Source of the DNA: an uncultured Coriobacteriaceae bacterium
GTDB lineage: Bacteria > Actinomycetota > Coriobacteriia > Coriobacteriales > Eggerthellaceae
Length of the DNA stretch: 16,636 bases
Assembly (NCBI GenBank): GCA_900552585.1
Contig: USAB01000034.1
Location: 1 to 16,636 of the forward strand
Direction: 5' to 3'
Part shown: positions 1-6,430 of the stretch, in pieces
Layout: each line of letters opens with the position of its first letter
Numbering within the stretch: position 1 is the first letter of the stretch
The notes under the pieces: model-generated
Seen by the model: only the letters and a program-made list of their open reading frames with translations
What the model was told of the DNA's origin: nothing
The model's database searches: none
Position numbers and translations under genes: made by a program

Positions 1-251
1 CGGCTTCCGATGCGGACGAGCTGCTGCAGATCGCGGAGGTGCGCGAGCGCCTGGAGGTCTGCCGTGTGCTCATCGCCCACCTGGGGGCGCGTAGGGAAAC
101 ACGTTGGCATGCGTTCGCGGAGAATGCAGATTTCCCGGATATGGATCCCGCCTATCGGAAGTACGTCAACTCGCGCATGGTCGACGGCAAGATTCAGATC
201 GTCTTCCGTGATCTTGTGGGAAAGGGGCAGCGTCTTGAGCATCTCGATTAA
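1..251 (+). CDS. AprA-like adenylylsulfate reductase flavoprotein, C-terminal end (partial)
   Basis: Only the last 82 codons are in the window; the frame runs from base 3 to a TAA at 249-251. The visible part has the C-terminal pattern of the fumarate reductase/AprA flavoprotein family: an arginine-rich helix, then R-x-E-T-R-W, then F-x-x-N-x-D-F-P, then a K-Y-V-N-S-R segment and a final beta-like strand ending in the basic tail. The FAD domain lies upstream of the window. Followed by an AprB-like ferredoxin, CysD and CysNC, it is most likely the catalytic subunit of an APS reductase that makes sulfite and AMP from APS in the cytoplasm. Its role is inferred from context; a different FAD-dependent reductase cannot be excluded from this fragment alone. 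Confidence 0.7.
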   Translation, partial: ASDADELLQIAEVRERLEVCRVLIAHLGARRETRWHAFAENADFPDMDPAYRKYVNSRMVDGKIQIVFRDLVGKGQRLEHLD

Positions 252-549
252 CGCACGGGCGTGCACGGCCTGCGGGGCCTGCATCCGGGTTTGCCCCGGC
301 AATCTGATTCGGCAGCGGACGGACGGTGTGGCCGTAATACGCCATCCCGAGAACTGCTGGGGGTGCGCGGCCTGCCTGAAGGAATGCCCCAGCGGCGCCA
401 TCGTGTATTTCCTGGGCGCGGACATGGGCGGGTGCGGCACGACGCTGGGCGTTGAGAGCACTCCCGAGCATGCCGTCTGGACGTTCGCTCGCGCGGACGG
501 CACGCGATTCCGCATAACCATCGACAAGAAGCAAGCGAACAAGTATTAG
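235..549 (+). CDS. AprB-like 2x[4Fe-4S] ferredoxin subunit
   Basis: A 104-residue protein with two C-x2-C-x2-C-x3-C clusters: C10, C13, C16, C20 and C41, C44, C47, C51, followed by C-P at both last cysteines, as in bacterial two-cluster ferredoxins and the beta subunit of APS reductase. I chose the TTG at 235 because AAAGGGG lies 7 bases upstream (221-227) and no ATG or GTG fits nearby; the gene then overlaps the flavoprotein gene by 17 bases, which points to translational coupling. The likely role is to pass electrons to the FAD subunit. The tail after the second cluster is about 50 residues, shorter than in the AprB of sulfate reducers as I know it. The cluster motifs are certain; the partner is inferred from position. 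Confidence 0.8.
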   Translation: MSISINARACTACGACIRVCPGNLIRQRTDGVAVIRHPENCWGCAACLKECPSGAIVYFLGADMGGCGTTLGVESTPEHAVWTFARADGTRFRITIDKKQANKY

Positions 550-561
550 AGGAAGGATTCC

Positions 562-1467
562 ATGGCTCAGAAATCATCGCATCTGGACGCGCTGGAGGCG
601 GAGTCCATCTACATCATGCGCGAGGTTGCCGCCGAATGCGAGGACCCCGTCATGCTGTACTCCGTCGGCAAGGACTCGTCGGTCATGCTGCACCTGGCGC
701 TGAAGGCCTTCGCGCCCGAGAAGCCGCCGTTCCCGTTCCTTCACGTGAACACGACGTGGAAGTTCCACGAGATGATCGAGTTCCGCGACCGCCAGATGGA
801 GAAGTACGGCCTGGACCTGATCGAGTACATCAACCGGGACGGCGTGGCGCGCGGCATCAACCCGTTCGACCACGGCTCGGCGTACACGGACATCATGAAG
901 ACCCAGGCGCTGAAGCAGGCGCTGACGAAGTACGGCTTCGATGCCGCGTTCGGCGGTGCGCGCCGCGACGAGGAGAAGAGCCGCGCGAAGGAGCGCATCT
1001 TCAGCTTCCGCAACGCGGCGCAAGCGTGGGATCCGAAGAACCAGCGCCCCGAGATGTGGAAGCTGTTCAACACGCATATCAACAAGGGCGAATCCATCCG
1101 CGTGTTCCCCATCTCGAACTGGACGGAGAAGGACATCTGGCTGTACATCCAACGCGAAGGCATCGAGATCGTGCCGCTGTACTATGCCGCCGAGCGGCCC
1201 TGCGTGGAGCGCGACGGCCAGCTGATCATGGTGGACGACGACCGCTTCCGCTTCCTGCCCGGCGAGAAGCCCCGGATGCGCAAGATCCGCTTCCGCACGC
1301 TGGGCTGCTATCCGCTGACCGGCGCCATCGAATCCGACGCGGACACCATGGACGCCATCATCGCGGAAACGCTGTCAGCTGTGACCAGCGAGCGCACGAC
1401 GCGCGTCATCGACAAGGACGGCGGCTCGGCGAGCATGGAGAAGAGGAAGAGGGAGGGGTACTTCTAA
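562..1467 (+). CDS. cysD: Sulfate adenylyltransferase subunit 2 (CysD)
   Basis: A 301-residue protein, the usual length for CysD. It is the catalytic half of ATP sulfurylase, which joins sulfate and ATP into APS in the cytoplasm, driven by GTP hydrolysis in CysN. The PP-loop motif S-V-G-K-D-S is at residues 34-39, and the family signatures H-V-N-T-T-W-K-F-x-E-M, the G-G-A-R-R-D-E-E-K-S-R-A-K-E-R region near residue 131, and L-G-C-Y-P-L-T-G near the C-terminus are all present. AGGAAGG lies just upstream of the ATG. The stop is separated from the cysN start by a single base, so the two are cotranslated. Nothing in the protein looks damaged. Confidence 0.97.
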   Translation: MAQKSSHLDALEAESIYIMREVAAECEDPVMLYSVGKDSSVMLHLALKAFAPEKPPFPFLHVNTTWKFHEMIEFRDRQMEKYGLDLIEYINRDGVARGINPFDHGSAYTDIMKTQALKQALTKYGFDAAFGGARRDEEKSRAKERIFSFRNAAQAWDPKNQRPEMWKLFNTHINKGESIRVFPISNWTEKDIWLYIQREGIEIVPLYYAAERPCVERDGQLIMVDDDRFRFLPGEKPRMRKIRFRTLGCYPLTGAIESDADTMDAIIAETLSAVTSERTTRVIDKDGGSASMEKRKREGYF

Positions 1468-1468
1468 G

Positions 1469-2317
1469 ATGGACAACCTGTTGAAGATCATTACGTGCGG
1501 CTCGGTAGACGACGGCAAGTCCACGCTGTTGGGACACCTCCTCTACGATGCGAAGCTGCTGTTCGCGGACCAGGAGAAGGCGCTCGAGCTTGAGAGCAAG
1601 GTGGGCAGCCGCGGCGGCGAGGTAGACTACAGCCTGCTGCTGGACGGACTGTCGGCGGAGCGCGAGCAGGGCATCACCATCGATGTGGCGTACCGCTACT
1701 TCACCACGGACAATCGCAGCTTCATCTGTGCCGACACGCCCGGCCATGAGGAGTACACGCGCAACATGGCCGTGGGCGCCAGCTTCGCCGACCTGGCGGT
1801 GATCCTGGTGGACGCCACGAAGGGCGTGCTGGTGCAGACGCGCCGACACACCCGCATCTGCAGCCTCATGGGCATCCGGCACTTCGTGTTCGCCGTGAAC
1901 AAGATGGACCTGGTGAACTACAACGAATACGAGTTCAAGAAGATATCGAAGTCCATCCGCATGATGGCAGCGGAATTCGACTACGATTCGCTGCAGATCA
2001 TCCCCGTCAGCGCCACGGAGGGCGACAACGTTGTCCATCCCTCGAAGGAGATGCCCTGGTACACCGGTCCCACGCTGCAGGCGTACCTGGAGGAAATCGA
2101 CGTGGACACGGCGGAGCTGGAGAAGGGCTTCTCCATGCCCGTGCAGCGCGTCAGCCGCCCGGACCGCACGTTCCGCGGCTTCCAGGGAACGGTCGCAACC
2201 GGCCGCATAGCCGTCGGCGACCCGGTGAAGGTGCTGCCCAGCGGCACGACGTCGAATGTGGCGCGCATCGTGGAGGGATTCGACGATGTGCGGCAGACGT
2301 CGGCCGACCATGCATGA
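1469..2317 (+). CDS. cysN: CysN GTPase part, cut short by an in-frame TGA
   Basis: Codons 1-282 encode the GTPase subunit of ATP sulfurylase. The G motifs are complete: G-S-V-D-D-G-K-S-T at 11-19, G-I-T-I-D at switch I (68-72), D-T-P-G-H at 89-93, N-K-M-D at 144-147 and V-S-A at 180-182. The frame then meets a TGA (2315-2317) in the middle of the second, beta-barrel domain, just before the conserved L-E-D-E segment, and continues in the same frame downstream. The whole span 1469-3346 has 626 codons including the final stop, a normal length for a CysNC fusion. So the break is one codon, with no indel. It may be a recent nonsense mutation, a readthrough site or a sequence error. Confidence 0.85.
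   Translation: MDNLLKIITCGSVDDGKSTLLGHLLYDAKLLFADQEKALELESKVGSRGGEVDYSLLLDGLSAEREQGITIDVAYRYFTTDNRSFICADTPGHEEYTRNMAVGASFADLAVILVDATKGVLVQTRRHTRICSLMGIRHFVFAVNKMDLVNYNEYEFKKISKSIRMMAAEFDYDSLQIIPVSATEGDNVVHPSKEMPWYTGPTLQAYLEEIDVDTAELEKGFSMPVQRVSRPDRTFRGFQGTVATGRIAVGDPVKVLPSGTTSNVARIVEGFDDVRQTSADHA
2315..2317 (+). other. In-frame TGA interrupting cysNC
   Basis: The TGA lies between a GCA codon and AGC-ATC-GTG-CTG-GAA-GAC-GAA, which encodes the conserved S-I-V-L-E-D-E stretch of CysN domain II. Reading frame is kept on both sides. In E. coli CysN, aligned back from L-E-D-E, this place holds a hydrophobic or glycine residue, not a redox residue, so selenocysteine is not expected. I see no convincing selenocysteine-type hairpin just downstream. 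Confidence 0.85.
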
Positions 2318-2323
2318 AGCATC

Positions 2324-3346
2324 GTGCTGGAAGACGAAGCGGACGTATCGCGCGGCAGCGTGCTGGTGAGCAGCTACGATCCCCTGGTCAGCAACGCGTT
2401 CACCGTCGAGATGCTGTGGATGGACGAAGCGCACCTGGTGCCCGGCAAGAACTTCATCTTCCGTATCGGCACGAAATCCGTGCCCGGCACCGTACTGAAC
2501 ATCCGCTACCGCATCAATGCGAACACGGGCGAGCACGTCGTTGCCGACGAGCTGAAGAAGAACGAGATAGCCGTCTGCGACATCAGCCTGGGCGAGAAGA
2601 CGGTCATCGACACGTTCGAACGCAACGCACATCTGGGCCGCATGATCCTCATCGACCGCCTCACGAACATGACAAGCGGCTGCGCAGTGGTCCAGCACGA
2701 CCTGAACCGCTCCGACAATCTGACGTGGCAGCAGACGGACATCGACCGCACGCTGCGCGAGGGCCATATGGAGCAGAAGGCGTGTACGTTGTGGTTCACC
2801 GGCCTGTCCGGTTCCGGCAAGTCCACGCTGGCGAACGCCGTGGAACGCGCGCTGTACGCGCGCGGCAGGTTCACCATGCTGCTGGACGGCGACAATGTCC
2901 GCATGGGCTTGAACAAGAACCTGGGCTTCACGAAGAGGGACCGCATCGAGAACATCCGGCGCGTTGCCGAGGTATCGAAGCTCATGAACGACGCCGGACT
3001 GATTGTCATGACAAGCTTCATCAGCCCGTTCGTCCGCGACCGCCACAATGCACGCGAGATCATCGGCCCGGATCGCTTCATCGAGGTATACGTCTCCACG
3101 CCTTTGGAGGAATGCGAGCGCCGCGACGTGAAAGGCCTGTACGCGAAGGCCCGCGCGCACAAGATCAACAACTTCACGGGCATCACGAGCCCCTACGAGG
3201 TCCCGGAGCATCCCGAGATCACGGTCGACACCAGCACCGAGAAGCTCGAGGACAGCGTGGCCCGCATTCTCGAGGCAATCGATGCGCTGGAGGCATCCCC
3301 CGCGGCAGACGCCGCGGATGACGGCCGGGAAGCACCTGCCGAATAG
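2324..3346 (+). CDS. cysC: CysN C-terminal barrel domains fused to APS kinase (second part of CysNC)
   Basis: This frame continues CysN after the TGA; 2324 is the first possible restart (GTG), but it has no good ribosome site. Residues 1 to about 145 are the remaining CysN beta-barrel domains (L-E-D-E at 2-5). Residues about 149-320 are a complete APS kinase: P-loop G-L-S-G-S-G-K-S-T at 160-168, D-G-D-N-V-R at 188-193, F-I-S-P-F at 232-236, and G-L-Y-A-K-A-R at 271-277. The kinase phosphorylates APS to PAPS. An internal ATG at 2768, with GAGGG four bases upstream, starts almost exactly at the kinase domain and could give a free APS kinase. The tail after residue 322 is Ala/Asp/Glu-rich and probably disordered. 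Confidence 0.88.
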   Translation: MLEDEADVSRGSVLVSSYDPLVSNAFTVEMLWMDEAHLVPGKNFIFRIGTKSVPGTVLNIRYRINANTGEHVVADELKKNEIAVCDISLGEKTVIDTFERNAHLGRMILIDRLTNMTSGCAVVQHDLNRSDNLTWQQTDIDRTLREGHMEQKACTLWFTGLSGSGKSTLANAVERALYARGRFTMLLDGDNVRMGLNKNLGFTKRDRIENIRRVAEVSKLMNDAGLIVMTSFISPFVRDRHNAREIIGPDRFIEVYVSTPLEECERRDVKGLYAKARAHKINNFTGITSPYEVPEHPEITVDTSTEKLEDSVARILEAIDALEASPAADAADDGREAPAE

Positions 3347-3412
3347 ACGACGCAGAGGAGGCGGGCAGTTTGGGAGGAGGTTCCCATCCCCGCACTTATC
3401 AGGAAGGAAGCC

Positions 3413-4525
3413 ATGTCCCGCAAACTGGTACTCCATATTGGCACGCATAAGACCGGCACGACGGCCATACAGGGCGCGATGGCCGCGAACGTCCCGGCGC
3501 TGAAGGCGCAGGGCTATGTGTATCCCCTGTTCTCCTCCCATTTCGAAGGCGTCCCGAACGACCGCAACGGCTATTTCATCGGCCGGTTGGTGAAGGACGT
3601 CGTAAAGCCGGGCTCCATCGAGGAGGGCAGACTGGCATTGGCACAGACCCGCAGCGCCGAACTGGAAAAATACCTTGACGCGCCCGAGGACGTGATCCTC
3701 TCGGACGAGCGCCTGTGGTATTCGGCAACCGGCTATGGGCAGTATTGGACGGTGCTGCGCTCGCTCATGGAGGATATCGGCTTCCGGGAATTCGAGATAA
3801 TCCTGTACCTGCGCCGCCAGGACCGCTTTGCAGAAGCGCTGTGGAACCAGTTCGTGAAGGGCGATACGCGCATGACGGAATCGCTGCAGGAATACCTTGA
3901 CGGCAAGGTTATGAGGCGCGTCTGCGATTACGCGAAGGGCCTGGACGCACTGGCCGACACGTTCGGCAAGGAGAACCTGTCCGTGCACGTGTTCGACCGG
4001 GCGCGCATGAAGGGCGGCAATGTGGTGCCCGACTTCGTGAACGCCATCGGCGTGGACATCGCCCCGTTCAAGGAGCCCAAGAACAAGGAGGCCAACGTCC
4101 GCCTTTCGAACGACGCCGTGGAGATCAAGCGCCTCCTGAACGCCTCCGAAACGTATGCGAGCATGCCGAACTTCATGCGCCAGACCATGCTGGATATCAG
4201 CACCGCCCACCCGGAATCGAACAAGACGAATATCCTGCCCGCGGCAAAGCGCCAGGAATTCCTTGCCCGCTACGAGGAGGGAAACGCGTATGTGGCGCGC
4301 GAGTACCTGGGCATCGAGAGCGGCGAGCTGTTCGGGCCGGCGAAGGCGGATGCCTACCCCGACTGGACGCCCGGCAGCAATTCGATGCGGACCACGCTGA
4401 CGCTGGCCTTCGATGCCCTGCTCGCGCAGAACCGCGACTACCGCGAAGGCATCCGGAAGGTAAACCAGCATCCGCCGTTCGTCAGCCGGGCGAAGCGCAA
4501 GCTGAAGAGGACGCTGGGGCGCTAG
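3413..4525 (+). CDS. PAPS-dependent sulfotransferase-like protein
   Basis: A 370-residue protein whose N-terminus holds the sulfotransferase PAPS-binding loop, H-I-G-T-H-K-T-G-T-T at 8-17. A second segment, Y-L-R-R-Q-D-R-F-A-E-A-L-W-N-Q at 132-146, fits the 3'-phosphate-binding region; the serine usual in that helix appears to be Ala142. The C-terminus is very basic (R-A-K-R-K-L-K-R). No signal peptide or membrane segment is visible, so it should act in the cytoplasm, perhaps on a lipid-linked or nucleotide-linked glycan. It follows cysNC by 66 bases with AGGAAGGA ahead of the ATG, and is the obvious consumer of the PAPS that the kinase makes. The acceptor substrate cannot be read from the sequence. 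Confidence 0.82.
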   Translation: MSRKLVLHIGTHKTGTTAIQGAMAANVPALKAQGYVYPLFSSHFEGVPNDRNGYFIGRLVKDVVKPGSIEEGRLALAQTRSAELEKYLDAPEDVILSDERLWYSATGYGQYWTVLRSLMEDIGFREFEIILYLRRQDRFAEALWNQFVKGDTRMTESLQEYLDGKVMRRVCDYAKGLDALADTFGKENLSVHVFDRARMKGGNVVPDFVNAIGVDIAPFKEPKNKEANVRLSNDAVEIKRLLNASETYASMPNFMRQTMLDISTAHPESNKTNILPAAKRQEFLARYEEGNAYVAREYLGIESGELFGPAKADAYPDWTPGSNSMRTTLTLAFDALLAQNRDYREGIRKVNQHPPFVSRAKRKLKRTLGR

Positions 4526-4533
4526 AGCCATAT

Positions 4534-4548
4534 GCGCCGGAACGGCGC
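4534..4548 (+). terminator. Weak hairpin after the sulfur operon
   Basis: GCGCCG and CGGCGC form a 6-bp stem with a GAA loop, 8 bases after the sulfotransferase stop. There is no run of T after it, only TT, so it may be a weak terminator or a 3' end stabiliser. Confidence 0.35.
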
Positions 4549-4578
4549 TTCGCCCCGCATTACTGCTTTTCACGATAG

Positions 4579-4607
4579 TTGACCATCATAAATCCAAGCA
4601 ATCTACT
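4579..4607 (+). promoter_or_regulatory. Likely promoter for the leader ORF and CHR transporter
   Basis: TTGACC at 4579-4584 matches the -35 consensus at five of six bases; 17 bases later TCTACT (4602-4607) matches the -10 at four of six. It sits in an AT-rich pocket (about 4560-4640) that stands out against the high-GC surroundings. It would start a transcript about 45-50 bases ahead of the leader ORF. Confidence 0.45.
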
Positions 4608-4661
4608 GGGTTTTTATTGCACTAAGCTTATTCGTGCAGGTAAACGAACCAGAAAGGCGTT

Positions 4662-4724
4662 ATGAACCGAACCGCTGACAGAGTCCGCTCCTTCCCCGAA
4701 GGTGCGGAAGGAGGCCTCCGCTGA
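4662..4724 (+). CDS. Possible 20-codon leader peptide ahead of the CHR transporter
   Basis: An ATG at 4662, with AAAGG four bases upstream, opens a 20-codon frame rich in Arg, Gly and Glu. Its TGA (4722-4724) overlaps the transporter start in a TGATG arrangement, the usual layout of translationally coupled genes. Translating it would carry the ribosome through the hairpin that covers the transporter's ribosome site. I see no run of one amino acid, so classical attenuation by charged-tRNA level is not suggested. It is a small frame and could be chance. Confidence 0.4.
   Translation: MNRTADRVRSFPEGAEGGLR
4688..4713 (+). promoter_or_regulatory. Hairpin covering the ribosome site of the CHR transporter
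   Basis: CTCCTTCC (4688-4695) pairs perfectly with GGAAGGAG (4706-4713), leaving a 10-base loop. The 3' arm contains nearly the whole AAGGAGG ribosome site (4708-4714) of the transporter gene. When folded, this would block initiation at 4724. It lies entirely inside the 20-codon leader frame, so translation of the leader would open it. Confidence 0.55.
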
Positions 4725-6190
4725 TGGCGGACGGCACATCGAAGAAACCCACGCTGGGCCAGCTGGTGAAGACCATGCTGGGCATTGGCTGCGTCGGTTT
4801 CGGCGGCGGTTCTGCCCTGATTCCCGTGCTGGAGGAGACGCTGGTGCGCAAACACCACTTCATCACGGAGGACGAATTCAACAAGGATATCGTCATCGCC
4901 AGCGTCACACCCGGCGCCCTTCCGGTGGAGGTTTCCGCCGGCGTGGGCAAGCAGGCGGCCGGCCCGCTGGGAATGCTGGCATCTGCCTCGTCCATCTCAC
5001 TGCCCGGCGTGGCGCTGACCGTGTTCGCCATGGCCGCGCTGAGCCAGTTCGGCGACGAGGTCATCGAGCAGGTGGACTTCCTGTCCATCGGCGCCCTGGC
5101 CTACATCCTGTGCGTTCTGCTGCACTACAGCTACACGGTCATATGCAAGGCGAAGACGCATCAGCTGTCCGTGCTGAACGCCATCATTGCCCTGATCGTG
5201 TTCGGCATGGTGGGCGAATCGTCGTTCGTGAAGCTCACCGGGCTCGCCGGCACGCTCCCCTCCGTGGACCTGACCATCATCAACGTCATGGCCGTGGCGT
5301 TCTTCCTGGTGTTTTGGACGCACGGCGACTACTCGGCCAAGCGCGTGGTGCCCGGCATCATCGTCAGCTTCCTGTACGTGCTGGGCGCCGACGGATCCTT
5401 CGGGCTGAAGAACATGCCCCTTGAACTGGTGTCGGGCATTGCCATGCTGGTCATGGCCGTGGTGGGACTGCGCCAGGAGATGCAGGGCAAGCAGCATCTT
5501 TTCGACGCATCGCGCCTGAAGGACCTGGGCAAGGAAACCGCCGCGGCCGCCGCCATGCTGGTGGTGTTCTGCCTGCCCGCCCTGCTGGTATTCGACGGCA
5601 CGCCGGAATTCGTGGGCCGCGGCATCCTGTCGGCCCTGACGTCGTTCGGCGGCGGCGATGCATACCTGGCGCTGGCCGACGGCCTGTTCGTCACGGCGGG
5701 CTTGGTGCTGTACGTGGATTTCTACAACCAGCTGGTGCCGGTGGCGAATGTGCTGCCGGGCTCCATCCTGTGCAAGGTGCTATCAGGCATGGGCTTATTC
5801 GTGGGCTACCGCGCTACGGACGATGTCATGGTTGGGTTGGCCGTGGCGCTTGCGGGCTTCTCCTGCTCCATCGCCATGTCCAGCACCACGTTCTCCATCG
5901 TCGACTTCTTCTACAGCGGCCTGGAGCACTTCCGATCGTTCAAGACGCTGAAGAAGGCCATCTCCCCCATCATCGTGGGTCTGATGGGCAGCGTGGCGCT
6001 GAACCTGATCCGCTCGTGCACCACCATCGTTGTCGACAGCCTGCCACCCTGGTTCGCACCGGCGCTCTGCCTGGTGCTGACGGCAGCGAACCTGCTGGTC
6101 ATGCATAAGGTAGGCAACAAGCCGCTGCCCATGGTCATCGGCATGGCCGTCATATCGTGCGTGCTCTGCAATGTTCTGGCGCTGTACTAG
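4724..6190 (+). CDS. CHR-family (chromate-type) transporter, two-domain form
   Basis: A 488-residue, very hydrophobic inner-membrane protein made of two related halves. Each half opens with the CHR signature: F-G-G-G at 26-29 and again at 308-311. The conserved P-G appears in the V-T-P-G-A-L-P (61-67) and L-P-G-S-I (344-348) segments. About ten or more membrane segments can be seen. CHR proteins (TC 2.A.51) are known as chromate exporters, and sulfate is a structural analogue of chromate. Its place directly after a sulfate-activation operon makes a role with sulfate or another oxyanion a fair guess, but substrate cannot be read from the sequence. The family often has F-G-G-G followed by A and a P-G-P; here the third residue of P-G-P is Ala or Ser. 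Confidence 0.82.
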   Translation: MADGTSKKPTLGQLVKTMLGIGCVGFGGGSALIPVLEETLVRKHHFITEDEFNKDIVIASVTPGALPVEVSAGVGKQAAGPLGMLASASSISLPGVALTVFAMAALSQFGDEVIEQVDFLSIGALAYILCVLLHYSYTVICKAKTHQLSVLNAIIALIVFGMVGESSFVKLTGLAGTLPSVDLTIINVMAVAFFLVFWTHGDYSAKRVVPGIIVSFLYVLGADGSFGLKNMPLELVSGIAMLVMAVVGLRQEMQGKQHLFDASRLKDLGKETAAAAAMLVVFCLPALLVFDGTPEFVGRGILSALTSFGGGDAYLALADGLFVTAGLVLYVDFYNQLVPVANVLPGSILCKVLSGMGLFVGYRATDDVMVGLAVALAGFSCSIAMSSTTFSIVDFFYSGLEHFRSFKTLKKAISPIIVGLMGSVALNLIRSCTTIVVDSLPPWFAPALCLVLTAANLLVMHKVGNKPLPMVIGMAVISCVLCNVLALY

Positions 6191-6430
6191 CGCCGTAAGT
6201 GTAGCGCTCCCATAAAGCCGGCACGCACTGCCGGTACGCATAAGCCGGAAGCAGGCAATCCTCGGATAGCGGCCCTCCACCCCCCTCCCGACCGGTTTAC
6301 CCGCGCGTTGTCCGGGGAAACGCCTTTTCCGCCCGCCCGCCGCGCGTTCTGCCGGCATGCGTCGCGTACAATATGAGGCGAACGAACCTGCGCGGCCCAC
6401 AACGGCCGTTCCGATTTTGAGGAGCATGTC
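6191..6430. other. Intergenic stretch, 240 bases, no gene
   Basis: No frame here is convincing. Just after the transporter stop there are two small hairpins (AGCGC/GCGCT around 6189-6208 and CCGGCA/TGCCGG at 6218-6234), neither followed by T residues. The rest is pyrimidine-rich then GC-rich. The only promoter-like signal is near 6367. Confidence 0.6.
6367..6372 (+). promoter_or_regulatory. Putative -10 box for the DUF364 gene
   Basis: TACAAT matches the -10 consensus at five of six bases and stands out in GC-rich DNA, 58 bases ahead of the gene. No good -35 is seen 16-18 bases upstream. Confidence 0.35.

Noticed and set aside
2315..2360. Selenocysteine insertion at the CysNC TGA
   Set aside because: No fitting stem-loop is visible just downstream, and the site in CysN is not a redox or metal position.
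2314..3321. A 335-codon + strand frame starting next to the TGA, suggesting a frameshift
   Set aside because: The protein is Arg/His-rich shadow; the true CysNC frame continues unchanged after the TGA, so no shift is needed.
1406..4573. A 1055-codon open frame on the minus strand
   Set aside because: It is the reverse shadow of cysD, cysNC and the sulfotransferase, made long by GC-rich third positions; its protein is low-complexity His/Arg/Val-rich and matches nothing.
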